A stretch of 44,267 nucleotides of DNA from a bacterium (GTDB lineage Bacteria; Myxococcota_A; UBA9042). Within the stretch, counting starts at the first letter, position 1; each line of letters begins with the position of its first letter. The stretch covers positions 1 through 44,267 of the forward strand of contig JAUIAC010000014.1 in assembly GCA_030425545.1 (NCBI GenBank), written 5' to 3'. The notes under the pieces are model-generated. The model was given only the letters and a program-made list of their open reading frames with translations. It had not been told where the DNA came from and did not search any database. Below are positions 7,947 through 16,082 of this stretch, piece after piece. The position numbers and the translations under genes are program-made.

Positions 7947-8884
7947 ACCAGACACGGGACGCCCACCCGCCGCCACGGGCCCCCTCCAGCTCTCGCGAGG
8001 CCGAGCCTGACACGCCGCCCTGCCCGCGCTGCCACGACGCCGGCTTCTTGACCCGGGCCGGGCCGCGGCACGCGGAGGCCGTGGTCTGCCGCCACCTGGC
8101 AAACTGCCGTGTCTGCCGGGGGACGGGACGCCATGTGCACCGCGACAGCGCTGGCCACGACGTGCTCGCGCCCTGCCCCTGCGGTCTGGCCGAGATCGCG
8201 GCCAGGGTCCAGCTGTACAACCGCGCCGGCATACCGCCGCGCTTTCACGACAGCCGCCTGTCGGCCTTTCGCGTGCATCACCGCAGCCAGGCTGCCGCTC
8301 GCAGCCACTTTGAGCGCATCCGCAACGGCTTTCAGGCGGGCGCCAAAGGTGTGGGGCTCTTCGGTCCTCCAGGGGTCGGCAAGACGCACCTGCTCACGGG
8401 CGTCGCAGGTTGGATGACGCTGACGCGCGGCGTGGAGGTGCGCTACGCCGACTTCAGCGGGCTCATCGCGGAGATCAAGCGCGGCTTCGACCAGGGGTTG
8501 GGCGAGGCGCGGGTCATCGAGCCCGTGGCGCGGGTCCCGGTGTTGATGATCGACGAGCTGGGAAAAGGCCGAGGCAGCGACTGGGAGCGCGGCGTCATCG
8601 ACCAGATCGTCTCGCAGCGATACAACGCCGGCCTGTCGACCTTCTTCGCCACCAACTACCGCGCGAACCCCGGCCAGGCCACGCGCGGGCTGGCCTCCGA
8701 GCTCGAGCTCGAGGAGTCCCTACGCGCCCGGCTGGGTGTGCGCGTGTGGTCCAGGCTGCAAGAGATGTGCACGCTGATGGAGATCGACGGTCCAGACGCC
8801 CGGGCGGAGCACACCGACCGTGCGGCGACGGGTCGCCACCAGGCGCCGCGCGGCCTTCGCCCCGTGCCCCCCAGACCGCGCTGA
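7943..8884 (+). CDS. DnaC/IstB-like helicase-loader ATPase with N-terminal zinc finger
   Basis: This is a 313-residue AAA+ ATPase. The N-terminus has a Cys cluster (Cys27, Cys30, Cys49, Cys55, Cys58, Cys78, Cys80; CPRC, CRVCRGTG, CPCG) likely to bind zinc. The ATPase core has Walker A GPPGVGKT (141-148), Walker B VLMIDELG (200-207), sensor FFATN (234-238) and a C-terminal LGVRVWSRL segment that fits the arginine-finger region. DnaC-type proteins load the replicative helicase DnaB onto single-stranded origin DNA. IstB of IS21 transposons is the close relative to exclude, but no IstA transposase or IS ends are present. It is translationally coupled to the gene before it. The Pro/Arg-rich tail after the ATPase core is probably disordered. 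Confidence 0.88.
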   Translation: MNQTRDAHPPPRAPSSSREAEPDTPPCPRCHDAGFLTRAGPRHAEAVVCRHLANCRVCRGTGRHVHRDSAGHDVLAPCPCGLAEIAARVQLYNRAGIPPRFHDSRLSAFRVHHRSQAAARSHFERIRNGFQAGAKGVGLFGPPGVGKTHLLTGVAGWMTLTRGVEVRYADFSGLIAEIKRGFDQGLGEARVIEPVARVPVLMIDELGKGRGSDWERGVIDQIVSQRYNAGLSTFFATNYRANPGQATRGLASELELEESLRARLGVRVWSRLQEMCTLMEIDGPDARAEHTDRAATGRHQAPRGLRPVPPRPR

Positions 8885-8918
8885 GCTCCGCGACGCCTGG
8901 GCGCGCGCGACCTTGGCG

Positions 8919-8950
8919 AGGCGTCCAGGCGTCCAGGCGTCCAGGCGTCG
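8919..8950. repeat. 8-bp tandem repeat, four copies
   Basis: The unit AGGCGTCC is repeated three times exactly, followed by a fourth copy with one mismatch, in the 151-base gap between the helicase-loader gene and the GspF-like gene. The period is not a multiple of three, consistent with non-coding DNA. It looks like a small microsatellite that could vary between strains. Confidence 0.9.
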
Positions 8951-9035
8951 CGCGTCGCCGGGTCAACCCGCGCAGGTCGACGCGCGCACGTATCGGGCCC
9001 GGCACACGGCACGCAGTGGAGATTGGAAGCCCGAG

Positions 9036-10376
9036 ATGCAGTGTCCCAAGTGCCAGTTCGAGCAGCCAGCCGGGGGGCGCGAGTGCGTGCGCTGCGGCGT
9101 CATCTTCGCGAAAGCCCGACCTCCAGAGGCGGCACGGCCGGCCGGTCTCCAGGCTCGGCGGGCAGCGCGAGCGCCGCCTCCGCCGGGCGTCGAAGCCGGC
9201 CGAAAGGGGCCGGGGCGGGCGACGACGCCTCCGCGCGGGCCCGCCCCTTCACCATCGCGCGCGTCGGGTCCTCTGGGCGCGGCGGATGTGACGGGCGCCC
9301 TCGACTCGAAAGGGCCCGCCGGCGGTCGTGAGCGTCGCGGGCGGCTCAGCCTCAAGCGCCGCGCGTTGGTGCTGCGGGAGCTCGCCCACATGGCCTCCGC
9401 CGGCACGCCGCTGGACGAGGGGTTGGACGCCCTCGGCCAGGCCCTGGGTGGCGGCGACGGTCGCGCCCTCGCCGCCGCGGCGCTGGCCGTGCGCGGTGGC
9501 GCGTCGATGTCGGAGACCCTGCCGCGCTGCTTGGGGCTGGACGACGTCGAGCGGGCGCTGCTGGTGACCGCGGACCGGGCTGGCCGCTGGCCCACGCTGC
9601 TCGAACGGCTGGCGGAGCGCTCCGAGACCCTCGTCGACGTGCGGGGCAAGCTGCTCAGCGCGCTGGCCTGGCCGGCGCTGACGCTGCTGATGGCGGCGGC
9701 CATGATCCCCTTTCCGGAGCTGATCAAACATGGCGTAGGCGCCTACATCGCCGGCGTGACAGCGTGGGTGGGGGGCATCGGCGCGGCCGGCGTCGCGCTC
9801 TTCGTGGGGGCGCCCGCGCTGTGGCGCGTCCCGGCCTTTCGCGGCGGGGCGCTGGCCGTGGCTGGCCTGGTGCCCGGACTCTCGCGCCTGGCCAACGCCC
9901 GACGGTTGAGCCTGCTCTTTGGCGCCCTCGGGCCGGCGCTCGACGCTGGGCTCCCCATCGGCGAGGCCCTCGCGCTCAGCGGCAAGGCCACAGGCGAGCC
10001 CAGGGTCGGCGCGCGGCTGAGCGCCATGGGCCCTGCCCTCCAGGATGGCGGGGATCTTGTGCAGCTGTTGGCGGGCGTGCCCGGCATGGACCCTGGCAGC
10101 CGCGCACGGGTCGCGAGTGGCGTCCGCACCGGCCGGCTCGCCGACGCCTGTCTGCGCCTGGCGCGAGACCACGCCGAGGCGAGTCGCCGGGCGACGGAAG
10201 TGTTCGGCGCGTTCGTGCGTTTTGGGCTGACCCTGCTGGTGAGCATGGCGGTCGCCGGGGCGCTCATGGAGCAGATGCAGCAGCTGTTGACGAACCCCTT
10301 GTCCATGGTCCCCGGTGCGGAGGGCGACGAGCTGCAGCGTGAGCTGCGCAAGGTGCTACCTTCGCTGGGCATGTAG
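9036..10376 (+). CDS. GspF/PilC-family membrane protein with N-terminal zinc ribbon
   Basis: This encodes 446 residues. Cys3, Cys6, Cys17 and Cys20 form a short zinc ribbon, followed by a Pro/Ala/Arg-rich linker to about residue 105. Two T2SS-F (GspF/PilC) modules follow: one around residues 115-235 ending in a membrane helix (ALAWPALTLLMAAAMIPFPE), one around 290-440 ending in FVRFGLTLLVSMAVAGAL. Such proteins form the inner-membrane platform of type II secretion or type IV pili and couple to a GspE/PilB ATPase. No ATPase, pilin or secretin gene is nearby, so this is an orphan platform protein, and its substrate machine cannot be named. The start is the ATG at 9036, with a weak GGAAG upstream and the ribbon beginning at once. 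Confidence 0.85.
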   Translation: MQCPKCQFEQPAGGRECVRCGVIFAKARPPEAARPAGLQARRAARAPPPPGVEAGRKGPGRATTPPRGPAPSPSRASGPLGAADVTGALDSKGPAGGRERRGRLSLKRRALVLRELAHMASAGTPLDEGLDALGQALGGGDGRALAAAALAVRGGASMSETLPRCLGLDDVERALLVTADRAGRWPTLLERLAERSETLVDVRGKLLSALAWPALTLLMAAAMIPFPELIKHGVGAYIAGVTAWVGGIGAAGVALFVGAPALWRVPAFRGGALAVAGLVPGLSRLANARRLSLLFGALGPALDAGLPIGEALALSGKATGEPRVGARLSAMGPALQDGGDLVQLLAGVPGMDPGSRARVASGVRTGRLADACLRLARDHAEASRRATEVFGAFVRFGLTLLVSMAVAGALMEQMQQLLTNPLSMVPGAEGDELQRELRKVLPSLGM

Positions 10377-10393
10377 TGAGCCTGGAGCGGTTG

Positions 10394-11194
10394 ATGCGAA
10401 CCACGTTTCGAGTCGTTGGCACCTTCGTCCTCGCGCTCCTGGTCGGCGCGGTGGTCGGGTGGCAGACCCTGGGTGCTGAGCAAGCGCCGCCGCCGCTCGC
10501 GCCGCGGCCGGTGGCGTCTACGGATGACGCGATTGGCGCGGCGGAGCTGCAGGTCCAGGGGAACGAAGCGGCGACGAAAGCGGCGACGAAAGCGGCGACG
10601 AAAGCGGCGACAGACCCGGCCACGACGACGCCGAGCGAGCACGGAGCTGGCGACGCCAAGCGGGCCCACCGCGCCGCAGCGTCAGCCCGCACGGCCCGAG
10701 TCGCCGTGGGCCGCGACAGGGCGCGTCGCGCGGCACACGACGCCCCACCGCAGCCCACGGGCGCCGCACACGCGGACAAGCCGTCGCCTGAGGAGGGGAC
10801 AGCGGCGCGGGACGTCTTGGTTCCCTCCGCCACGTCGCGGCTGAGCGACGACGACTCCGATCTGCTCCCGCGCGGCGACACAGCCGTGGTCGAGCTCAAC
10901 CTGGCCGCCCTGGGCCTGACATCGCTGCCGGTGCGCCGTGGCACCATGTCCCGTGACGGTGCCGGCCACTGGCGCAAGAAAGCACGCCGCGTTGCGACCT
11001 TGCGAGGACCCAAGGCGCGGGTGATCCTGCTCCACGTGGGGCACGATCGTGAGGGCCAACCCGTTGTCGCGCACATCCGAACCCGCACCGATCCTCCGGT
11101 GGAAGGCCTGATTCAGGTTCGATTTGGCGACAAGGCGCTGCCCATCCGCGCAGCGCAGCACGCGTCGACGCCGCAGCCTGACGACGCGCCGTAG
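10394..11194 (+). CDS. Single-pass membrane protein of unknown function
   Basis: This encodes 266 residues. An N-terminal membrane helix or uncleaved signal (VVGTFVLALLVGAVVGW) is followed by a 130-residue Ala/Thr/Arg-rich linker with the repeat (AATK)n. A compact C-terminal region (about 160-250) has beta-strand-like alternation (VVELNLAALGL, RVILLHVGHD, GLIQVRFGDKALPI). The ATG at 10394 has a GGAG six bases before it; an upstream GTG at 10376, overlapping the previous stop, is possible. It is probably cotranscribed with the GspF-like gene. The shape (helix, linker, small periplasmic domain) resembles GspC/PilP-type accessory proteins, but no motif confirms this. Confidence 0.7.
   Translation: MRTTFRVVGTFVLALLVGAVVGWQTLGAEQAPPPLAPRPVASTDDAIGAAELQVQGNEAATKAATKAATKAATDPATTTPSEHGAGDAKRAHRAAASARTARVAVGRDRARRAAHDAPPQPTGAAHADKPSPEEGTAARDVLVPSATSRLSDDDSDLLPRGDTAVVELNLAALGLTSLPVRRGTMSRDGAGHWRKKARRVATLRGPKARVILLHVGHDREGQPVVAHIRTRTDPPVEGLIQVRFGDKALPIRAAQHASTPQPDDAP
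10568..10611 (+). repeat. 12-bp tandem repeat encoding AATK
   Basis: Three perfect copies of GCGGCGACGAAA (10568-10603) are followed by a partial fourth that diverges after eight bases. The array encodes an (AATK)n linker in the membrane protein at 10394. The period keeps the frame, so expansion and contraction would be tolerated. Confidence 0.9.
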
Positions 11195-11571
11195 AGCCCT
11201 CGACTCGGACCGCGCACCTGTCGGGACGCCGAGCTGACGGCGACTTGCGCACCGAACAACCCCTCGCATTGACCCAGCCTGCCCTGCGGGGCTCAGGAAC
11301 CACAGGCCATGCATCTGAGCCCCTGGACCGTGGGTTGACGCTCGTCGAGCGCATCGACGTGCCCTCTCGCCCCTCTGCCAGGAGGGCCGGTGGGAGAACC
11401 ACGGGCAGGTGTGTGCCGCAGCACGGTGGGCTCAGCTTGGCGCGCTCGCCGCGCAGGCGCTGCCGGCCTGAACGACGCCGGGCCCAAGGTATATGTTCAT
11501 CTAGTTCTTGCCGAGTCGGCGTCGCGCGCGTGGGAGCCCTCCCACCGGCGAGGTCCGCCCGGGCCGAACCA

Positions 11572-11588
11572 CTGAACATCCGTTCAGC
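11572..11588. promoter_or_regulatory. LexA-box-like palindrome
   Basis: CTGAACATCCGTTCAGC is a perfect 6-bp inverted repeat (CTGAAC/GTTCAG) with a four-base spacer. It fits every position of the Myxococcus xanthus LexA operator consensus as I remember it (CTRHAMRYBYGTTCAGS). Its nearest downstream gene on the plus strand is 460 bases away, so the controlled transcript is unclear; a non-coding RNA or the DnaA-box region are possibilities. Confidence 0.5.
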
Positions 11589-11639
11589 CTGCGATCCCGG
11601 GGAGTTTCATCGGCAGACCCGCGGTTGGCGCCGCGTGCA

Positions 11640-11661
11640 GCGCTAGGCGAGCGCTAGGCGA
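11640..11661. repeat. 11-bp perfect direct repeat
   Basis: GCGCTAGGCGA occurs twice head to tail (11640-11650 and 11651-11661), followed by a related CGGCTAG. It borders the A+T-rich DnaA-box region and looks iteron-like, but two copies alone are weak evidence. Confidence 0.8.
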
Positions 11662-11808
11662 TCGGCTAGCTCGGCCTGCCACGGCGTCAAATCGCTAGTT
11701 GACAGCGTTACGCCTTTATTTTTAATGACTTCACGGAATGCTTGGGGAGGCGGCGGAAGAATCTGATCATGCCCGGCGGACCTCGCGAGGCGATCGACAA
11801 GTAGACAC

Positions 11809-11920
11809 TTATCACCCTGTGGACAACTGAGAAAGGGGAACAATCTTGGGGCCCTCGATCGCTCGATCCACAAGAGAGCCACAGGGAGTTATCAACACTT
11901 TCCACGACTTCAAGTGGATC
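11809..11920. other. Cluster of DnaA-box-like motifs (possible origin-like element)
   Basis: Within 112 bases are TTATCACCC (11809), TGTGGACAA (11818, the complement of TTGTCCACA, a standard DnaA box of high-GC genomes), GATCCACAA (11865), TTATCAACA (11889), TTTCCACGA (11899) and AAGTGGATC (11912, reverse orientation). One is a consensus box and the others differ from TTATCCACA by one to three bases. The flanking TTTATTTTTAATGA patch near 11715 could be a melting site. dnaA itself is not in the window. A chromosomal origin, a DnaA-titration site and a DnaA-regulated promoter all remain possible. Confidence 0.45.
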
Positions 11921-12046
11921 ATTCCGCGCTGGACGGTTGTCAATCTGTAGGGCCCTGCACATAGTGGCTTCACGAACTCAACAGCGCACTTGAGCGACTT
12001 GCAGCGCTTGATCTTGCGCCGTCTCTTCTTGCCACTGGAGCCGCCC

Positions 12047-12529
12047 GTGTCCACCAGCAACGCTCTGAAGCGCCCCTCAAGGAGCCCCGTGAACTCCAGC
12101 ACTTCCAAGAAAGGTCAGAAGCGCAGCCGCTCGCGCACCATCCCCATGCGTCGGCTCACCCGCGAAGAGATCGCGGAGGGGATCGAGCTGGCGGAGTACA
12201 TGGACTACCGCCGGCCACAGCGACGCGCGGACTGTGCGAGCGGACCGCGGCCTTGCCCCTTCGTCTCGTGCAAGCATCACCTCTATCTAGACGTCAACCC
12301 GAACACGGGCTCGATCAAGATCAACTTTCCGGATGTCGAGGTGTGGGACATGCCGCACACGTGCGCGCTGGACGTGGCAGAGCGCGGCGGAATCACCCTC
12401 GAGGATGTCGGCTCGATCATGAACCTGACCCGCGAGCGGATCCGGCAGGTCGAGGTGAGCGGCCTCGAGAAGCTGCAGGTGGATCCCTTTGCCGAGAACA
12501 TCCGCGAGCTGCGCACGCTCGACGACTGA
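12047..12529 (+). CDS. Sigma-region-4-like DNA-binding protein with four conserved-type cysteines
   Basis: This encodes 160 residues. The C-terminal helix-turn-helix at 116-143 ([21 protein letters not shown]) is the region 4 signature of sigma-70 factors, which contacts the -35 element. Regions 1-3 are absent, so it is not a complete sigma factor. Before the helix-turn-helix is a Cys set (Cys63, Cys70, Cys75, Cys106) that could hold zinc or an iron-sulfur cluster, and the first 35 residues are very basic. Similar short proteins, with the [13 protein letters not shown] motif, occur in myxobacteria as far as I recall, with unknown function. The start is the GTG at 12047, six bases after GGAG; a TTG at 11990 in the same frame is less likely. 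The long upstream non-coding region suggests complex regulation. Confidence 0.8.
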   Translation: MSTSNALKRPSRSPVNSSTSKKGQKRSRSRTIPMRRLTREEIAEGIELAEYMDYRRPQRRADCASGPRPCPFVSCKHHLYLDVNPNTGSIKINFPDVEVWDMPHTCALDVAERGGITLEDVGSIMNLTRERIRQVEVSGLEKLQVDPFAENIRELRTLDD

Positions 12530-12654
12530 GCGTCGTGCCCTCGGTGTGCGGAGTCCCGCGGCGAGATAGACACCCGGCGCCGGTCGTGGCCCCATGTCGC
12601 GTTCTGTCGCGGACGCAGTGACGCGTCGCGCGGACGGACCATGAGGGGACGCGC

Positions 12655-14208
12655 ATGCCAGACACGCAATCACCTGCGGCTCCCAAGCGGGCGAGCCGGC
12701 CTGCCATGGCGCGCGGCAAGGCGCCGCAGCGGCTCGCCTATGTGATCGCGAGCATGGCTCCCGACGCGTGGGCGCCCGAGGCCGTCATCGCGGCGGTGGA
12801 GGCGGCGACCGTCGCTGGTCTGGCCATCGTCGCGGATCCGGAGGTCGGGGCGCTGCTCTCAGCCCATGACCACGTCGCCCATACGTTGCCTGCGCCCGCC
12901 GGGGTGACCGTCGCCGCGTCGCTGGGGAAGTGGACGGCGAGCCACGGTTGGGCCGCAGACGACGACGAGACCCGCCACGGGGCAGGACCGAGCGCGCTGA
13001 TCTGTGCGCTGCCCGTGCCAGCGCCCGCCGCCGGGCGAGCGCTCCGCGACGCCCTGGCGCGGGCTCAGCTCCTCCGTCAGTCGCTGGCCAACGGTGCCGT
13101 GACGGTGCTGGTCGACGCGGTCGACACCGCGACCTTCGTGCTGGCCCTGGCGGATCATGACCCCGAGCGCGCTGAGGCGCTGCGGCTCAAGGCCGTCAAT
13201 CACCTCGCCGCCTTCGACCGCTCGCTGCAGCGCGCACAGGGCGCGGAGCCCGAACCCCCAACCGGGCTGGTGTTGGCGCCATGGCCCGTGACGGCGCGGC
13301 GTCGACTCGAGCGCGTCCACGACACCAGCGGCTGGATGACACGCGTCCAGCCGATTCAGCCGCTGTGCGGTCCGACGCCGGACGCCCACGGGCTCCTCAC
13401 GCTGGACGCCGCTCTCTCGTTGATCCGCTGGAAGCCAGGCGTCACCGCAGCGGCCCTGGCCCACGGCGGTCGCCCGTGCAGCCTCGCGGTGTCGCTCACG
13501 GGCACGTCGCGGGCGCTGCTGCGCGCGCTTGGCTCGGACCCGCTCGGCGCCGACGGAGGCACGCTCGCGTGTAGCGCGCCGCTCGATCTGACCACCGTGC
13601 GCGCCCTGCTCCAGCACCCCATGGCGGGAAAGATCGCGGCGCTGGCCGCCCCGGACGTCGAGCCAGAGGCGCTCGCGCTGCTCCAAGAGCGCGACGACCT
13701 GCTCGTGCTCCGCATGCCGGACATCGCCGCCCACGGCCCGGCGCGTCAGCTGCGCAGCACCGCGTTTGGGGTCTTCGTACGCGACGCTCAGCGCCACGTG
13801 GACCCCGCGCTGGGGGCGTTGCAGCGCACCGACGGCGGCGGCGCCCCAGAGGAGCCGTGGGCGGGCATGCTCGCGATCGCGATGCACGTCTGTGGCCAGC
13901 TGCCGGGACATGCGACGGTCGTCGCCGACGGGGACGGCACGCTCGCCCTCTGCGCCGGACAGACCCACGCGCTGGACGCCGCGCAGGTCGCGGCTGCGAA
14001 GGCCCGCCGGGCTGCCCGTCCCTGCGCCGCTGTCATCGACGGCCCGCTGACCCACCCGCAGGTGGTCGCCGCCCTCGCCCGCGCACAGGTCAAGGCGCTC
14101 GCCCACCGCGGCGTCGAGCGAGACGAGGCGGCGATCCTGGCCGCCGCAGGTGAGGCCGGCATGGCCCTGTTCACGCTGCCGGACACCTGGGCGACGGACC
14201 TGCTCTAA
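12655..14208 (+). CDS. Catalytically degenerate PurH-like protein
   Basis: This encodes 517 residues, the usual length of bifunctional PurH (AICAR transformylase/IMP cyclohydrolase). The order of conserved segments matches PurH: an MGS-like N-terminus, [19 protein letters not shown] near 125 (PurH: the DIGGPTMVRSAAKN region), [23 protein letters not shown] near 269, [20 protein letters not shown] and a final beta-alpha segment. Key active-site motifs are lost: the transformylase KHANPCG has Ala at the Lys position (about 269), no RYGENPHQ is present, and the cyclohydrolase GRVKTLHP Lys is not found. It is probably not a purine enzyme; a regulatory or scaffold role is possible but unproven. 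The ATG at 12655 follows GAGGGGACGCGC. A normal purH would be expected elsewhere in the genome. Confidence 0.75.
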   Translation: MPDTQSPAAPKRASRPAMARGKAPQRLAYVIASMAPDAWAPEAVIAAVEAATVAGLAIVADPEVGALLSAHDHVAHTLPAPAGVTVAASLGKWTASHGWAADDDETRHGAGPSALICALPVPAPAAGRALRDALARAQLLRQSLANGAVTVLVDAVDTATFVLALADHDPERAEALRLKAVNHLAAFDRSLQRAQGAEPEPPTGLVLAPWPVTARRRLERVHDTSGWMTRVQPIQPLCGPTPDAHGLLTLDAALSLIRWKPGVTAAALAHGGRPCSLAVSLTGTSRALLRALGSDPLGADGGTLACSAPLDLTTVRALLQHPMAGKIAALAAPDVEPEALALLQERDDLLVLRMPDIAAHGPARQLRSTAFGVFVRDAQRHVDPALGALQRTDGGGAPEEPWAGMLAIAMHVCGQLPGHATVVADGDGTLALCAGQTHALDAAQVAAAKARRAARPCAAVIDGPLTHPQVVAALARAQVKALAHRGVERDEAAILAAAGEAGMALFTLPDTWATDLL

Positions 14209-14212
14209 CAGA

Positions 14213-14238
14213 CCGCCCCCCCGTCTCGCGTGGGGCGG
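14213..14238 (+). terminator. Possible hairpin after the PurH-like gene
   Basis: CCGCCCC (14213-14219) can pair with GGGGCGG (14232-14238) across a 12-base loop, five bases after the stop codon. There is no T-run, so it is a weak candidate for an intrinsic terminator. Confidence 0.3.
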
Positions 14239-14468
14239 CCACGCCGGTCAGGGTCCCACGTCACGGCGCGGGGTCCCCTGCGGCGCCGTCTCGAACTCAG
14301 CTGTGAACACTCGGCCTCAGCGGCGCCCCCTGAGCTCCAAGGCGTGACGTGGCGCTCGGAGTCCCGCTTGGGCGGGTACCGGCGGGCCGGGCGCGCGAAC
14401 GCACACCGGGCCGCGCCTTGACGTTGCTTCGACGCGCGTCGGAAGCTGCCCAGGCTGGGAGATGTGGA

Positions 14469-15896
14469 ATGCGGGTGACGTGCGACAACTGCGGTGCTGG
14501 GTACACGCTGCCCGACCACAAGCTGAGCCCTGGGCGACGCGTCCAGTTCAACTGTCGCCACTGTAGCCACCGGGTCGTGGTGTCGGTGCCAGCCGAAGAG
14601 GTCGTCGCCGGCCCGATTCAGCCCGCCGCCGCGTCTCGCGAACCCCGCTGGTTCGTCGCAAACGCCGACGGGAGCTACCAGAAGCTGGCTGAGAGCGAGG
14701 TCGCTGCGCTCATCGACAGCGGCGAGCTGGCGGCGGCGACCCTCATCTGGCGCAAGGGCTTTGGCGAGTGGGCCCCCGCGGGGCAGACCGCGCCTTGGGT
14801 CGAGCGCTTTGCCCAGCGTGCGGCAGCTTCCGCGCCCCCGAGCGCCCAGGCCAGCCCAGCGCCGCCACCCGCCGCTCAGCCGGTCCGCCGGGCGTCGGCC
14901 GCCCACAGCGCCCCTCCCGCAGCCCAGCCCAGCGGACCTCGCCGATCGCGCCCACGCCGGAAGACCGACCGCGGACCGGCAGGCGCGGCCGACGCCGCCG
15001 GAGCCGACAACGCCACCCTCGCCGGTCAGGCGTCGGTGGTGGGCACGGCCGGTCCGAGTCGGGGACAGGAGGCGGTGTCGCTGCCGATCATCCGTCCGAA
15101 TCGCGCGCCGTCGGGGGTGGTGCCCTCTCGTCAGCCGCGACCCAGCCCTCGACGGACGTCCGGGACCCACCGCGCCCCCTCGGGCGTGGCCTCCGGACCG
15201 CAGCCCGCCGCGCCGGCAGCCAGCGCCGCGCCAGCGCCCCAGGTGAGCGTTCGGGTCAACGCCGCCCACCTGCAGCCGGGCGGACAGCAGCACGCCGATG
15301 GAGCGGGCGGGCGCTCCGCGGCGTCGCGACGGTCCCCGTCCCAGCGGGTCGACAACCGGCGGCCCCCGTCCCAGGCGACGCAGGCGCCACGGGGCCCGGC
15401 GGGTGCCCGCGGGCCCGAAGAGTCGGGGCGCTTCGCTCCCGGGGCGCAGCCCAGCGGTACGCCCATGGACGGCGGCGCCCGACCGGACGACGGCACGGCC
15501 TGGTCGCCTGCGACGGACACGTACATCGGGCCACGCGATCGCTTTACCCACCGCATCGGCTCCGACCAGGAGCGACGCCACCTGCTCGCGCAGGTCGAGC
15601 GCGAGGGCCGCCTGCGCCGCGAGCTCCGCCGGTGGCAGTGGGTCGCGCTCGCCACGGCCGCGGTGGCCATCGTCGCCTTTGGGGTCGCGATCTTCGGTCT
15701 CGTGGGGATGCGCATGGCCGAGAAGCGGGCCGCCGCCTGTGCCCCACGTGGGGCCGAATCCAGCGTGGATTCGAAGCCTGCGTCGGACGCCAACGATGAG
15801 CACGACAAGGCGAAGGACGAGGCGAAGGACGAGAGCGCCGAAGCCGGTGGGCCTACGAGCCCGGCGCCCGCGTCTGACGAGGGACCGGACCATTAG
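14469..15896 (+). CDS. Zinc-ribbon/GYF-domain membrane protein
   Basis: This encodes 475 residues. Residues 1-38 are an MJ0042-type zinc ribbon (Cys5, Cys8, Cys29, Cys32). Residues about 60-112 (WFVANADG...LIWRKGFGEW) form a GYF_2-type domain, which binds proline-rich peptides. A 270-residue Pro/Ala/Arg-rich linker leads to one membrane helix (about 389-414, WVALATAAVAIVAFGVAI) and a short acidic tail. With one helix the ribbon and GYF domains should be cytoplasmic. The same N-terminal pair occurs in GltJ/AgmX of the Myxococcus gliding machine, where it binds MglA and AglZ; here the periplasmic TonB-like modules of GltJ are missing. A polarity or adhesion-complex role is inference. The start ATG follows GGGAG by seven bases. 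Confidence 0.85.
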   Translation: MRVTCDNCGAGYTLPDHKLSPGRRVQFNCRHCSHRVVVSVPAEEVVAGPIQPAAASREPRWFVANADGSYQKLAESEVAALIDSGELAAATLIWRKGFGEWAPAGQTAPWVERFAQRAAASAPPSAQASPAPPPAAQPVRRASAAHSAPPAAQPSGPRRSRPRRKTDRGPAGAADAAGADNATLAGQASVVGTAGPSRGQEAVSLPIIRPNRAPSGVVPSRQPRPSPRRTSGTHRAPSGVASGPQPAAPAASAAPAPQVSVRVNAAHLQPGGQQHADGAGGRSAASRRSPSQRVDNRRPPSQATQAPRGPAGARGPEESGRFAPGAQPSGTPMDGGARPDDGTAWSPATDTYIGPRDRFTHRIGSDQERRHLLAQVEREGRLRRELRRWQWVALATAAVAIVAFGVAIFGLVGMRMAEKRAAACAPRGAESSVDSKPASDANDEHDKAKDEAKDESAEAGGPTSPAPASDEGPDH

Positions 15897-16082
15897 CAGC
15901 CTGTGGCGCATTCCGCCTCGGCGGCTTCATCGCGCTGACACATCGCCCTGCGACCCCGCGCTTGAATTGGCTACGGCCGGTCCTGCGCACTTGGGAAGCG
16001 ACAGGGCTTGGTCATCGCGCGAAGCCCCTCGAGGGTCCAATGCGCTACAACCCCCGTCGCACTTTCCACAGGAGGACTGAAC

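Larger units (their letters stand above)
11195..12046. other. 852-bp non-coding region with replication/SOS-like motifs
   Basis: No convincing gene lies here: short open frames on both strands lack ribosome-binding sites and codon bias. The right part (about 11690-11960) is clearly richer in A+T than its surroundings. The stretch holds a LexA-like palindrome (11572-11588), an 11-base direct repeat (11640-11661), seven GATC sites (11593, 11660, 11765, 11792, 11857, 11865, 11917) and a cluster of DnaA-box-like nonamers (11809-11920). An 8-bp inverted repeat (CGACGCCG at 11473 and its complement at 11517) brackets an A+T-rich patch. It also must contain the promoter of the regulator gene at 12047. 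Confidence 0.6.

Noticed and set aside
7943..8884. IstB of an IS21-type element
   Set aside because: No IstA transposase, terminal inverted repeats or target duplication nearby; a Zn-finger N-terminus and a coupled partner gene fit a helicase loader better.
10896..11579. A 227-codon minus-strand frame starting just beside the LexA-like box
   Set aside because: Its product is compositionally random (Arg/Pro/Ser-rich), it is antisense to the gene at 10394, and it lacks a ribosome-binding site.
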